DNA of 42,816 nt from CAVQOB01 sp963714325 (GTDB taxonomy: Bacteria > Pseudomonadota > Alphaproteobacteria > Rhizobiales > Hyphomicrobiaceae): assembly GCA_963714325.1 (NCBI GenBank), contig CAVQOB010000033.1:1-42816 (forward strand), written 5' to 3'. The notes beneath the pieces were generated by a model. It did no database searches. It saw nothing but the letters and a program-made list of their open reading frames with translations, and was not told the origin of the DNA. Below are positions 25,852 through 34,882 of the stretch, one piece after another. The translations under genes and the position numbers were made by a program. Within the stretch, counting starts at the first letter, position 1; every line of letters starts with the position of its first letter.

Positions 25852-27078
25852 TCATGCGGCACGTTCGAGTTTCACCTCGAAGCCGAGAGCCCTGAGCTGA
25901 CCGGCGAGACGCTTGGCCTTGTTGTCTTTGGCTGCCGCATCGAGGGGACGGACCTGTGGCGGCCGGTAGGGCACACCATCGCGGACCATGTGGTAGATGG
26001 CGGTGAGGATCGAGCCGGCGACCGCGATGGCGGCCTTCTTGGGCCCACGCCGGGCGGCGATGCCGGCGAACTGACGGGACAGATAGGTGTTCTTGGTGCG
26101 GGCTGCAGCCATGGCGCATTGCACGAGCAGCGGTTTCAGCCAGGCCCCGCCCTTCTTGACCCGTGTCGAGCGCTTCTTGCCGCCGGTCTCGTCGAGACGG
26201 GGCACGAGGCGGGCCCAACTCGAGAGATGGCCGGCGGTGGCAAAGCAGCTCATGTCGGTTCCAATCTCGGCCAGGATGGCAGACGCGGCCCGCTTCTTCA
26301 CACCAGGGATCTTGGTCAACTCGGCGACGAGCTGACGAAAGGGGGCGAGCAAAGCCTCCACCTCCGTCTCGAAGCTGGCGATCCGCTGGGCGAGCACGTC
26401 GATCATGGTCAGGTGCTCACGGACCAGGAAGGCGTGGTGGCGCGTGAAGCGGCCGTCGAGGGCGGCGGCCAGGTCCTCGCGAGACGCCTTCAACCTGCGA
26501 TCGGCGAGCGCCGCCAGTCGCGCAGGATCGGTCTCGCCAGCGACCAGCGCCTCCAGAATGCGCCGGCTGCTGATGCCGAGCAGGTCGGACACGACGGTTG
26601 CGAGTTTGATGTTGGCGTCCTCCAGCACCTTGCCGATACGGTTCTCGTGCTGCGTCATCTGGCGTTGCAGCTGCGTGCGCGTCCGCGTCAGATCGCGCAG
26701 CTCCCGGATCGGCTCCGGCGGCACGAAGCTCGCGCGGATCAGGCCGTGGGCCAGGAGATCGGCCAGCCAGCGGGCATCGCTCGCATCGCTCTTGCGGCCG
26801 GGCAGATTGCGCGCCTCGTGGGCGTTGACCAGCATCAGCGTGAACGCGGCGTCCAGGATGTGCCACACAGGCTTCCAATAGACACCGGTTGCCTCCATCA
26901 CGACATGCGTGACACCACGCTCTTCGAGCCAGGCTGCGAGCGCGAGAAGATCGCGCGTCGTGGTCGCGAAGCGGCCCTCCTCGTAGGCGATCTTGCGGCC
27001 TCGCACGGTGCGCGCGCAGACCGCCACGAAGGCGGAATGCACATCAAGACCGGCGCACTTCTTATGTAGGATATTCAC
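25852..27078 (-). CDS. IS110-family transposase (DEDD recombinase)
   Basis: This is an intact bridge-RNA-guided recombinase, about 408 residues. The N-terminal DEDD domain shows Asp in AGLDVH, Glu in VVMEATGVYWKP and the two Asp of GRKSDASDARWLADLL. The C-terminal Transposase_20 domain has IPGVKKRAASAILAEIG, containing a helix-hairpin-helix, and the conserved serine region near LSSWARLVP. I chose the GTG at 27078, five bases after GGGAGG and its spacer; GTG 27084 is also possible. The frame is open further upstream, but that part is the structured leader and is unlikely to be translated. Confidence 0.93.
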   Translation of the reverse strand: MNILHKKCAGLDVHSAFVAVCARTVRGRKIAYEEGRFATTTRDLLALAAWLEERGVTHVVMEATGVYWKPVWHILDAAFTLMLVNAHEARNLPGRKSDASDARWLADLLAHGLIRASFVPPEPIRELRDLTRTRTQLQRQMTQHENRIGKVLEDANIKLATVVSDLLGISSRRILEALVAGETDPARLAALADRRLKASREDLAAALDGRFTRHHAFLVREHLTMIDVLAQRIASFETEVEALLAPFRQLVAELTKIPGVKKRAASAILAEIGTDMSCFATAGHLSSWARLVPRLDETGGKKRSTRVKKGGAWLKPLLVQCAMAAARTKNTYLSRQFAGIAARRGPKKAAIAVAGSILTAIYHMVRDGVPYRPPQVRPLDAAAKDNKAKRLAGQLRALGFEVKLERAA

Positions 27079-27260
27079 GGACACCTCCCAAGTGACAGGA
27101 ATGCCGTGGCCAGGGGCCTCGTCGATTTGAACTCTACTCTGCGTGCTCCGGGACGGAACGGTGGGCTGAGCCCGCCGCCGTCCGTGGCGACAATGACATG
27201 TGCTCTGAGGCCCCAGGATCAAACTCTCCCTCGGGCTCGACGGCGCCAGGGAAAAAACGA
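27079..27260 (-). ncRNA. candidate IS110 bridge RNA (leader of the transposase)
   Basis: IS110 elements encode their bridge RNA in the non-coding end upstream of the recombinase. This leader holds a strong hairpin with stem GGACGG/CCGTCC around GGGC-TCA-GCCC (about 27151-27186). It contains TCAGCCCACCGT (27169-27158), identical to the element's right end (25849-25838), and CTGGCCACGG (27113-27104), the reverse complement of the flank just beyond that end (25835-25826 on the minus strand). These senses fit donor- and target-guide segments. The 5' and 3' ends are not determined. Confidence 0.5.
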
Positions 27261-28093
27261 CCTCAATGCCACGACGCCGACAGTAAAACCGCTTTCATCC
27301 ATTCATGTGCGCGCCTTCGGCGCGCATGGTAACTCTCCCCGTGAAAAACGGGGAGAGGGAAGATCCCGCCGTTCACCATGCCCCGCCAAATCCTGTCAAC
27401 CTGGGTAAGTACCTAGGGGGTGCAATTTGTGTGATTTCTGGCACACTCTCTCACATCCCGGTTCACATCAGGGGCGGTGCGAGGGTCGTCTCGTTTCCCC
27501 GAACCGGGCGTTGCAAGAAGGTACATCGGACGAGCAACGCGCTCCGGTCAGTCTGAAGTGTTCGGATGTGCCGCAAGGTAGACACCGAGCGACATCGTGT
27601 CGATCGCACGGTGGGTCCTCAAGGGGACAGATCTCTGACAAAACCCTTGCAGCAATCGGGGCGGTCGCGTGGCCGTCGAAGTTCGCGCCAGGCTTTTTGC
27701 TTGCGCCTTCAGTTGCCCACAAGGCAACCGGCGCGGCGAGCTTGCCGCAAGCAGAGATCGCATCGGCTCCGCCGCCCCGGTCCCTGAATTTAAAGCAAAA
27801 CGCCGATGCGAAAGCATGCGGCGTCAAACGTGTTTGAAAACGTGGCCGCGCCTCACGGCTCGTTGCTGCCCCTCACCCTAACCCTCTCCCCATTTCCGAA
27901 GGCTCATGGGGAGAGGGAATGTTCTTTTCCCTCTCCCCGTTCTTCACGGGGAGAGGATTCAGGGGAGGTGAGGGGCAGTTCAGCATGAGAGCGTAAGGGG
28001 CGACCCAGCATGCTCCGTAAAAATACGGGGAGTGGGAAAAACCGCGCGGGTGCTTGGTCGGCAACTGAAGGCGCCAAGCGCAGAAAACACGCC
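27261..28093. other. gene-free stretch between the IS element and ligA
   Basis: No open frame here resembles a known protein. The stretch holds a perfect 10-bp hairpin CTCTCCCCGT/ACGGGGAGAG at 27333-27357, the 18-bp box GCGCCTTCAGTTGCCCAC at 27703-27720, a variant of that box on the other strand at 28057-28074, and the composite repeat at 27866-27978. About 27380-27660 shows nothing I recognise; it may be an eroded mobile element. Confidence 0.5.
27866..27978. repeat. 113-bp composite palindrome of CTCTCCCC/GGGGAGAG hairpins
   Basis: The outer inverted 12-mers CTGCCCCTCACC / GGTGAGGGGCAG (27866-27877, 27967-27978) enclose two successive hairpins built on CCCTCTCCCC/GGGGAGAGG. It is a typical BIME-like layout, related to 27333-27357 and 21590-21635. 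Confidence 0.75.
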
Positions 28094-30456
28094 TCAGCCC
28101 TCGCCGATCAACGCCAGCCACTCGTCTTCGCTCAGCACCTTGACACCCAACTCCTGCGCCTTGACGAGTTTTGATCCCGCATCCGTGCCGGCGATCACGT
28201 AGTCGGTCTTCTTCGAAACCGATCCCGCGACCTTGGCACCGAGGCGTTCGGCCTGGGACTTGGCTTCTGCGCGCCCGATCCGCGACAACGTGCCGGTGAA
28301 GACGACCGTCTTGCCGGTGACGGATGAGGCAACCGCTTGCGGACGAGCATAGTCGAGGACCGTGACGTGCTCCAGCAGCTGCGCAACAGCTTCCGCGTTG
28401 TGCGGTTCGCGGAAGAAAGCGCACAGCGCATCGGTCACAACAGTGCCGATGCCATCGACATCGGAGAACTCTGCATAGCCTTCCTTCGGGAACTCCTGCG
28501 CCGCCGCCTGCGCCGCATCGACCATCGCCACCGCGTCACCACTAAATCGCTCGGACAATGCAGCGGCGGCCTTCGCACCGACGCCTTTGATGGCGGTCAA
28601 GCGCTCGCCCAACGGCGCATCCAACAGCATCTTGGCGGATAATTCCCTGGCATGCTTGACGATGCCGTGAATAGCAGTCTCCGCCGTCTTCTTGCCAACG
28701 CCGGGCGCATTGACGAATTGCCCGTAACTGCGACCGGGCTGGCCAGCGATCGCGCGATCCACTGCGGAGCGAAATGCCCGCCAACTGCCGTGCGCCTTGG
28801 CGAGGTCGCGCGCCGTCGTCTCGCCAACATGGCGGATGCCGAGCGCGAACAGGAAGCGTTCGAAGGCGATTGTTCGGCGGCTATCGATCGACGTGAACAG
28901 GTTCTCGACCGACTTTGGCCCGAAGCCATTCTCGTCGGCCAATCGTTTCTCAGATCGCGCGTCGCGCGCCTGAAGCGTGAAGATGTCGGCGGGGCGCATG
29001 ATCCGGCCCTGATCGTAGAACAATTCAATTTTTTCGTCGCCGAGGCCTTCGATGTCGAAAGCGAGGCGGGAGACGAAATGTTTCAAGCGCTCCTTCGCCT
29101 GCGCCGGGCATATCAACCCGCCCGAGCAGCGCCGCACCACATCCATCTCGCCGGTCTTCTCGTCGACTTCGCGTTTGGCGGATGATCCGCAAATCGGACA
29201 GACGCGCGGAAATACATAGGGTTTAGCGCCCCGCGGACGCGCATCCATGACGACTGACACGACCTGTGGAATGACGTCGCCGGCGCGTTGCACGATCACG
29301 GTATCGCCGACGCGCACGTCCTTGCGCGCAATCTCGTCTTCGTTGTGCAGCGTTGCATTTGAGACGACGACCCCGCCGACGGTAACGGGCGCAAGTTTTG
29401 CAACCGGCGTCAGCGCCCCGGTGCGGCCAACCTGAATCTCAATCTCCTGCAACACCGTCGTCGCCTGCTCGGCTGGAAACTTGTGGGCGATCGCCCAGCG
29501 CGGCGAGCGCGAGACAAAGCCGAGCCGCTCCTGATAGTCGAGCCGATTGACCTTGTAGACGACGCCGTCGATATCGTAGCCAAGTGCTGCCCGCTGTTGT
29601 CCGATCTCGCGATAGAAGGCGAGCATCGCTCCCGCATCGCCGCAGACGCGCATCCGCGCATTCGTCGGCAAGCCCCAGCTCTTGTAGGCGGTGACAACGC
29701 CCGACTGCGTGTCGGCCGGCAACTTGGAACACGCCCCCCACGCATAGGCAAAGAAGCGCAGCGGTCGACTGGCCGTGATGTTCGAATCCAATTGCCGCAA
29801 CGATCCAGCGGCCGCATTGCGCGGATTGGCAAACAGCTTTCCCCCCTCGCCGCTTGTGTCTCGTTCAAGCGGTGGAAGTCATCGTGGCCAAGATAGATCT
29901 CGCCGCGCACATCGATCACATCAGGAACGGCCTTGCCGTTCAGCACATGCGGGATCTCGCGGATCGTCCGCACGTTGGCCGTGACGTTCTCGCCTTCCGC
30001 GCCATCGCCCCGCGTTGCCGCCTGCACGAGACGGCCCTTCTCATAGCGGATCGAGATGGAAAGCCCGTCGATCTTTGGCTCGGCCGAAACGTCGAGCACG
30101 TCCGCCGGCTTCAACTGCAGGAAACGGCGCACGCGCTCAACGAAATCGTCGACGTCGCCGTCGGCGAAAGCATTGCCGAGTGACAGCATGGCGACGTCAT
30201 GGCGGATTTTGCCGAACGCTTCGACCGGCGCGGCCCCGACGCGACGCGACGGGCTGTCGGCGCGCACGAGTGCAGGGAACCGCACCTCGATGGCACCATG
30301 CCGCTTGCGCAAGGCATCGTAGTCCGCATCGGAGATTTCCGGCTGGTCTTGGGCGTAGTACAACGCATCATGGCGGGCAATTTCAATGCCGAGGCGCAAC
30401 AATTCCGCTTCGGCCTCGGCCTCGGACAGGGCAGCAACGGATTTTGCGTTTTTCAT
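28094..30456 (-). CDS. ligA: NAD-dependent DNA ligase LigA (frame broken once)
   Basis: This seals nicks during replication and repair. In order: the NAD-binding Ia region with YYAQDQPEISDADYDALR, the adenylation lysine in EPKIDG (about 128), the OB-fold with DVRVGDTVIVQRAGDVIPQV, the zinc finger CPICG ... CPAQ, helix-hairpin-helix motifs and a C-terminal BRCT domain. At about 787 residues it is longer than the usual 670-720; the excess lies in the helix-hairpin-helix region. One missing base near 29838-29855, in a G-run, breaks the frame before FANPRNAAAGSLRQLD. As ligA is normally essential, this is probably a sequence error. Confidence 0.95.
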
Positions 30457-30644
30457 GCGGCAACATCTCAAGTCCATGCGATTCCCGCGACGATAAGCGC
30501 TTCCGACCATGCAGCGCAACGCTCCAACCGCCAAGCGTCGGCCGCATCGCTGCCATTTTTAAGCCGCAAGATTTAAGATCGTTGATTCGCCCGCCGTGCT
30601 CACGCATCTGGCGCGGTCTGGCAATGGCGCGTGGGGAGCGGGGT

Positions 30645-31907
30645 ATGTTCGGTTGGCGGCGCAAACCAGAAGGGTTTGATTGGCACAAGTACGTCAAGAC
30701 AACCATTCTGGTCCGCCGCCAGGCTCGGCGTGACAAAATCGGCGCAGCCCGCGATGCCGCCGCCGAGCAGGTGCAAGCGGCAGGGCAAGCCGCTATGCGC
30801 GGCGCCAAGATAGCCGGTGTCGCCGCCAAGGACGGCATCGTGAAAGGTAGTGATATGGCGTTGAAAGGTGGCGTTGCAGGAGTGCGTCAAGCTGTTCACG
30901 CGGCCGGCCGGGGCCTCGATCCCGTCGGCCAAGGCATCGCCAAAGGAGCTCGCCCGCTCATGCTCACACTCCAACGCTCGGCCGTCGCAATACCGTTAGC
31001 ACTGTGTGGTGGGATAGCGCTCGCCGCCGCCCTCTATCGCTGGCAGAAATTCGGTCTCGACATCGAGACAATTGCTCCGCTGATCATCGGCTTGGCGCTG
31101 TGCGTTGCGGCACTGCCCTCGATGTTACCGCGCTTCGGAATCAACATTGCAATGCAGCCGAAGCTCGGTCGCGGCGTTGCAATCGCCGCACTGGCGCTGG
31201 TCGCCGTCGCGGGCGGCTTGTACGCCAGTGTACGCGGGTTCCCTGGACTTGGCGCCTTGCCAACACTGAGCTCACTGAGCAATTTCAAACTCCCGAGCCT
31301 GACCGCCAAGCCGATCGATGGCCGCGCGTCGGCTGCCGCCGGCGATATCATCCGCATCGACAACAAGCTGGTGCGGTTGGCTGGCATTGAAGCGCCGGAT
31401 CGCCAGCAGACTTGCGCCCGTCAACCCGGCAATAAAAAATGGCGCTGCGGCGAGCAAGCCCAAGCAGCACTTGAGCGACTGCTGCGCAGCAAGCCGGTCA
31501 GCTGCCTCCCCGCCGGCACCGACGACGCCGAACGCATCATCGCCAAGTGCACCGTCGATGGCCGCGACATCGCGGCCGACCTCGTCGCCGAGGGGCACGC
31601 ATTCGCCGCCGGCAACCTGTTTGGCGGCTACACTTTCCAGGAAGCGGAAGCCAAACAGAAAAAAATCGGCATCTGGTCTGGCGACGCCGAACGCCCTGAG
31701 GCCTATCGCGAAAAACTCTGGGATACGGCCAAAAAGACCGCTCCCGATGGCTGCCCGATCAAGGGCCGCATCTCCAGCGCTGGCGCGAAAGTCTACCTGC
31801 TACCATGGGCCGGCGACTACGGTGGCACAACGATCCGCGCTGCGAAGGGTGAGCGCTGGTTCTGCTCGGAGCGTGAGGCGCTCGCGGCAGGCTGGCGGGC
31901 TGGCTGA
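30645..31907 (+). CDS. membrane-anchored protein with a staphylococcal-nuclease-like domain
   Basis: This 420-residue protein has an Ala/Gly-rich helical N-terminus (about 25-110), three membrane segments (about 115-135, 143-164, 178-200) and a thermonuclease-fold domain from about 235, with VRLAGIEAPD, CGEQAQAALERLL and DGRDIAADLVAEGHA. A C-terminal module (GCPIKGRISSAGAKVYLLP ... GERWFCSEREALAAGWR) is one I associate with alphaproteobacterial SNase proteins. GGAG seven bases before the ATG at 30645 decides the start; ATG 30624 is possible. Whether it is an active nuclease and which side of the membrane it faces are not shown. Confidence 0.78.
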   Translation: MFGWRRKPEGFDWHKYVKTTILVRRQARRDKIGAARDAAAEQVQAAGQAAMRGAKIAGVAAKDGIVKGSDMALKGGVAGVRQAVHAAGRGLDPVGQGIAKGARPLMLTLQRSAVAIPLALCGGIALAAALYRWQKFGLDIETIAPLIIGLALCVAALPSMLPRFGINIAMQPKLGRGVAIAALALVAVAGGLYASVRGFPGLGALPTLSSLSNFKLPSLTAKPIDGRASAAAGDIIRIDNKLVRLAGIEAPDRQQTCARQPGNKKWRCGEQAQAALERLLRSKPVSCLPAGTDDAERIIAKCTVDGRDIAADLVAEGHAFAAGNLFGGYTFQEAEAKQKKIGIWSGDAERPEAYREKLWDTAKKTAPDGCPIKGRISSAGAKVYLLPWAGDYGGTTIRAAKGERWFCSEREALAAGWRAG

Positions 31908-31961
31908 GGGATCATTTCCGTCACCATCGGCATCCGCTGACCCGGGCAACAAATCACAACC

Positions 31962-32023
31962 TTGACACCCACGGATTCTGCGTGGCATGTTCGGATTATA
32001 AATTGATAATTCGCAATCCGAAC
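31962..32023 (+). promoter_or_regulatory. IclR gene control region with nested palindrome
   Basis: The inverted repeat GTTCGGATT / AATCCGAAC (31989-31997, 32015-32023) encloses ATTAT/ATAAT, making a 35-bp site 16 bases before the IclR gene, as expected for autorepression. A TTGACA lies at 31962-31967, but no well-placed -10 was found. A CCACG/CGTGG hairpin lies at 31969-31985. Confidence 0.5.
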
Positions 32024-32039
32024 TTTTCGCGCCGCCAGA

Positions 32040-32861
32040 ATGTCGAAGAGCACCGCGCCAGTCTCCGAGAAGAATACGGTCCAGTCCCTGGCCAAGGGAT
32101 TTCGCGTGCTCGAAGCGTTCTCCGCCGAGCGCAATGACATGGGGCTTGCCGAAGTAGCACGCGCCGCCGACATCGATAACGGCACCGCGTTCCGGTTTCT
32201 GAACACCCTCGTGCAGCTCGGCTACATCCAGAAGACTGACGCCAAGCGGTTCCGCTTGACGCTGAAATGCCTCGAACTCGGCTTCAATGCCATCGGCCGG
32301 ACGGACCTGCGGGAACTCGCGCGACCCTTGCTGCGTGACCTTGTCGGCGCGGAGATCGAGGCGGCGTCGGTCGCTGTCCTGGATGGCTCCGACATCGTCT
32401 ACATCGAGCGCGTGCAAGCGGGATTGGCACGGCTCGGGGTCGATGTCCGCATCGGCAGTCGCGCCCCCGCCTATTCGACGGCGGTCGGCCAGGCGATGCT
32501 CGCCCACCTCCCGCGCGCAACACAGCAAGGCCTGCTCTCCAATGCGCCGCTTCGCCGCCTGACCGCAAACACCATCACGTCGGTACCCAAACTGCTCGAG
32601 CGATTGGCGCTGGTCAACGCGCGCGGATACGCGCTGTCGGATCAGGAAAACGTATCGGGTTTGCGGGTTCTGGCAGCGCCTGTCCTGGATTCTGACGGCG
32701 TCCCCGTTGCGGCGATCTCGGTTGCAACGCCAGCGTTTTCAGGACCGTTGGCGGCATTCGAGCGCACCGCGCGCGGGCCTGTCCTGCGCGCGGCTAAAAC
32801 GCTTTCCAAAGCCGTCCAAGCGGCCGGCGGCACTGCCCTCCCTGCGCGCATTTCAGTTTGA
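32040..32861 (+). CDS. IclR-family transcriptional regulator
   Basis: This 273-residue protein has a winged helix at about 14-75 (LAKGFRVLEAFS ... GTAFRFLNTLVQLGYI) and a C-terminal effector-binding GAF-like domain (about 90-260) with YSTAVGQAMLAHLP and ARGYALSDQENVSGLRVLAAPV. It lies 14 bases before the DapA-like gene and on the same strand as the tartrate dehydratase group, so it probably controls that group and itself. The effector is unknown; tartrate or a related hydroxy acid is a reasonable guess. Confidence 0.92.
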   Translation: MSKSTAPVSEKNTVQSLAKGFRVLEAFSAERNDMGLAEVARAADIDNGTAFRFLNTLVQLGYIQKTDAKRFRLTLKCLELGFNAIGRTDLRELARPLLRDLVGAEIEAASVAVLDGSDIVYIERVQAGLARLGVDVRIGSRAPAYSTAVGQAMLAHLPRATQQGLLSNAPLRRLTANTITSVPKLLERLALVNARGYALSDQENVSGLRVLAAPVLDSDGVPVAAISVATPAFSGPLAAFERTARGPVLRAAKTLSKAVQAAGGTALPARISV

Positions 32862-32874
32862 ACCGGAGATACGC

Positions 32875-33822
32875 ATGCCCGTCATGACCAACTTTCACGG
32901 CTTGATCCCAGCGATGGCCGTTCCATTCAAGCCTGATCATTCTGTTGATGTGACCGAACTCACCAAATTCTCGCGCTGGCTCGCAGCCCAACCCGGCGTC
33001 GTCGGCATGATGACCAACGGCCATACCGGCGAAGTCTTCTCGTTCACACCGCGCGAACGCGCGGAAGTCACCCGCATCGTCGCCGAAGCCGTGCACGGCA
33101 AATGTCCGGTCATTTCCTCGATCGTTTGCGAGGGCATCAAGGATGCGATCGAACAGGCCGGTTGGGCGAAGGCGGCCGGCGCCCAGGCGCTCGACATCAT
33201 GCCGCCGCACCACTGGCTGCGCTTCGGCTTCCGCCCGAGCCACGTGATCGACTATTTCCGCGCCATCGGCGAAGCGTCTGGGTTGCCGCTGATCGTGCAC
33301 GTCTACCCGGCCTGGACCAAGGCGTCGTTCTCCTCGGAATTACTTGCCGATCTCGCCAAGCTGCCCTCGGTCCGCGCCTTCAAGATCGGCACGCGCGAGA
33401 TGAATAAGTACAAGCGCGATCTGCAGATGATCCGCGCGGCAGCGCCCGACAAGGCACTGCTGACGTGCCATGATGAGTACCTGTTAGCCTCCATGGTGCA
33501 GGGTATCGACGGCGCGCTGGTCGGGTTCGCATCGGTTATTCCAGGCCTCATCCATGAGCTACTCCTTGCCGTGAAGGCCGGCGACCTCACGCGCGCGATG
33601 GCGATCCAAGCCAAAATCGATCCGCTGAAGGACGCCGTCTACGGCGGCGGCGAACCAACCGGCGAAGCCCATGCCAACATGAAAGCAGCGATGGTCGCAG
33701 CCGGCATCTTCAAGAGCGGCACGATGCGCCCGCCGACCGTCACGCCGACGCCGGACGAACTGAAGCGGATCAACGCCGCCATCGCGCAAGCCGGTCTCAA
33801 TCCCGCGCGTGCTGCCGAGTAA
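32875..33822 (+). CDS. dihydrodipicolinate synthase/N-acetylneuraminate lyase family protein
   Basis: This is a class I aldolase-type TIM barrel of 315 residues. The Schiff-base lysine is in AFKIGTRE (about residue 173) and the partner tyrosine in VHVYPAW. The substrate-loop motif is NGHTGE (near 44) in place of the GTTGE of true DapA, so it is unlikely to make dihydrodipicolinate; a 2-oxo-acid lyase or dehydratase role fits the catabolic setting. GGAG lies seven bases before the ATG at 32875. It is the first structural gene after the IclR regulator. Confidence 0.87.
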   Translation: MPVMTNFHGLIPAMAVPFKPDHSVDVTELTKFSRWLAAQPGVVGMMTNGHTGEVFSFTPRERAEVTRIVAEAVHGKCPVISSIVCEGIKDAIEQAGWAKAAGAQALDIMPPHHWLRFGFRPSHVIDYFRAIGEASGLPLIVHVYPAWTKASFSSELLADLAKLPSVRAFKIGTREMNKYKRDLQMIRAAAPDKALLTCHDEYLLASMVQGIDGALVGFASVIPGLIHELLLAVKAGDLTRAMAIQAKIDPLKDAVYGGGEPTGEAHANMKAAMVAAGIFKSGTMRPPTVTPTPDELKRINAAIAQAGLNPARAAE

Positions 33823-33895
33823 CACCGACACTATTGCCGACCAAATTGCAGACGCAGATAACGACGAACAAGCAAACACGAGTGAGGAAGACGCC

Positions 33896-34882
33896 ATGTT
33901 GAGACGTGATGTGATCAAGGCCATCGGCGGCGCTGTGGCCTATACAGCGCTCGGATCACCAGCCATCGCGCAAGCTGCGTGGCCCGCGAAAGACAAGACC
34001 GTGAAAGTCATCGTGCCGTGGCCACCGGGCGCGGCCAATGATGCCCTCGGCCGTCTCGTTGCTGATCGGATCGCGACCAAGTTCGGCGTCACGACAGTGA
34101 CCGAGAACCGTGTCGGCGGCGCCGGCCTCGTTGGCACCAAGGCCGTCATTCAATCGGACCCGGATGGCTACACGCTGCTCGCCAGCGCCTTCAACACGGC
34201 CGTGATGCCGATCGTGCTCAAGGCCGCCGATTTCAATCCTGAAGTTGATCTCGAGGTCGTTGGCCGCACGGCAGTCGCGCCGCTCGTTTGCGTCATGTCG
34301 GCAGGCCGCCCGGAGAAGACATTGGCTGAGGTTCTCGCCGCTGCGAAAGCTGATCCGACGAAATGGAATGTCGCCATCTCCTCGCTCGGCTCAGCTGGCC
34401 ATTTGGCAACCATCGAGTTTCTCCGGCGCACCGGCGCGAACATCACCATGGTACCCTATCGTGGCACGCAACCAGCGCTGCAAGACGTCATGGCGGGCGC
34501 TGTCCAGCTCCTCATTGATCCGAGTTTCGCACTGATTCCAGCGGCACTCGATGGCACCAAGGTCCGCGCGCTCGGCATCGCGACCGCCAAGCGATCGGTG
34601 CTCGCGCCTGACATTCCGACGATGGCCGAAGCCGGCTTGCCGGGCTTCGAGTTCCAATCCTGGTACGGGATCTGGGCACCGAAAAGCACTCCGCGCGACA
34701 TCCAGACGCAACTGAACACGTTGATCCAGGACACCATGCGCGATCCCGAGATCGTCAAGCGTTTGACCGGCACGCTGATCGAGCCGGTCGCTGAAAGCAT
34801 CGACGCCAGCAAGGCATTCATCCGCAGCGAAATCGTGCGCGCAGGCGAACTGCTCAAGAGCGTCAATTTCCAACCCACATGA
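33896..34882 (+). CDS. TctC/Bug-family periplasmic binding protein
   Basis: This 328-residue receptor belongs to the Bug family that serves tripartite tricarboxylate transporters. It has an N-terminal signal ending in AIAQA, the VIVPWPPGAANDALGR loop, ENRVGGAGLVGT, VPYRGTQPALQDVMAGAVQ and the C-terminal EIVRAGELLKSV. GAGGAAG precedes the ATG at 33896. No TctA/TctB membrane genes are adjacent, which is common for Bug proteins. It may bind a dicarboxylate such as tartrate; this is inference from position. Its stop overlaps the next start (ATGA). Confidence 0.91.
   Translation: MLRRDVIKAIGGAVAYTALGSPAIAQAAWPAKDKTVKVIVPWPPGAANDALGRLVADRIATKFGVTTVTENRVGGAGLVGTKAVIQSDPDGYTLLASAFNTAVMPIVLKAADFNPEVDLEVVGRTAVAPLVCVMSAGRPEKTLAEVLAAAKADPTKWNVAISSLGSAGHLATIEFLRRTGANITMVPYRGTQPALQDVMAGAVQLLIDPSFALIPAALDGTKVRALGIATAKRSVLAPDIPTMAEAGLPGFEFQSWYGIWAPKSTPRDIQTQLNTLIQDTMRDPEIVKRLTGTLIEPVAESIDASKAFIRSEIVRAGELLKSVNFQPT

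Larger units (their letters stand above)
25838..27260 (-). mobile_element. IS110-family insertion sequence (boundaries approximate)
   Basis: The element carries a DEDD-type transposase and a structured leader upstream of it. As is usual for IS110, no terminal inverted repeats are seen. The right end probably lies within about 15 bases of the transposase stop, around 25836-25837, judged from matches between the leader and this junction. The left end is placed only by the usual bridge-RNA length. It sits in the repeat-rich gap between recR and ligA. Confidence 0.75.

Noticed and set aside
25174..27069. 631-codon plus-strand open frame across the repeats and the IS element
   Set aside because: It is antisense to a clear IS110 transposase and starts in the tandem repeats.
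27216..27240. Start of a 16S rRNA gene
   Set aside because: Only about 24 bases match, with a three-base insertion, and the following sequence is unrelated to rRNA.
27404..27830. Group II intron or other retroelement remnant
   Set aside because: No reverse transcriptase fragment or domain V-like hairpin could be recognised.
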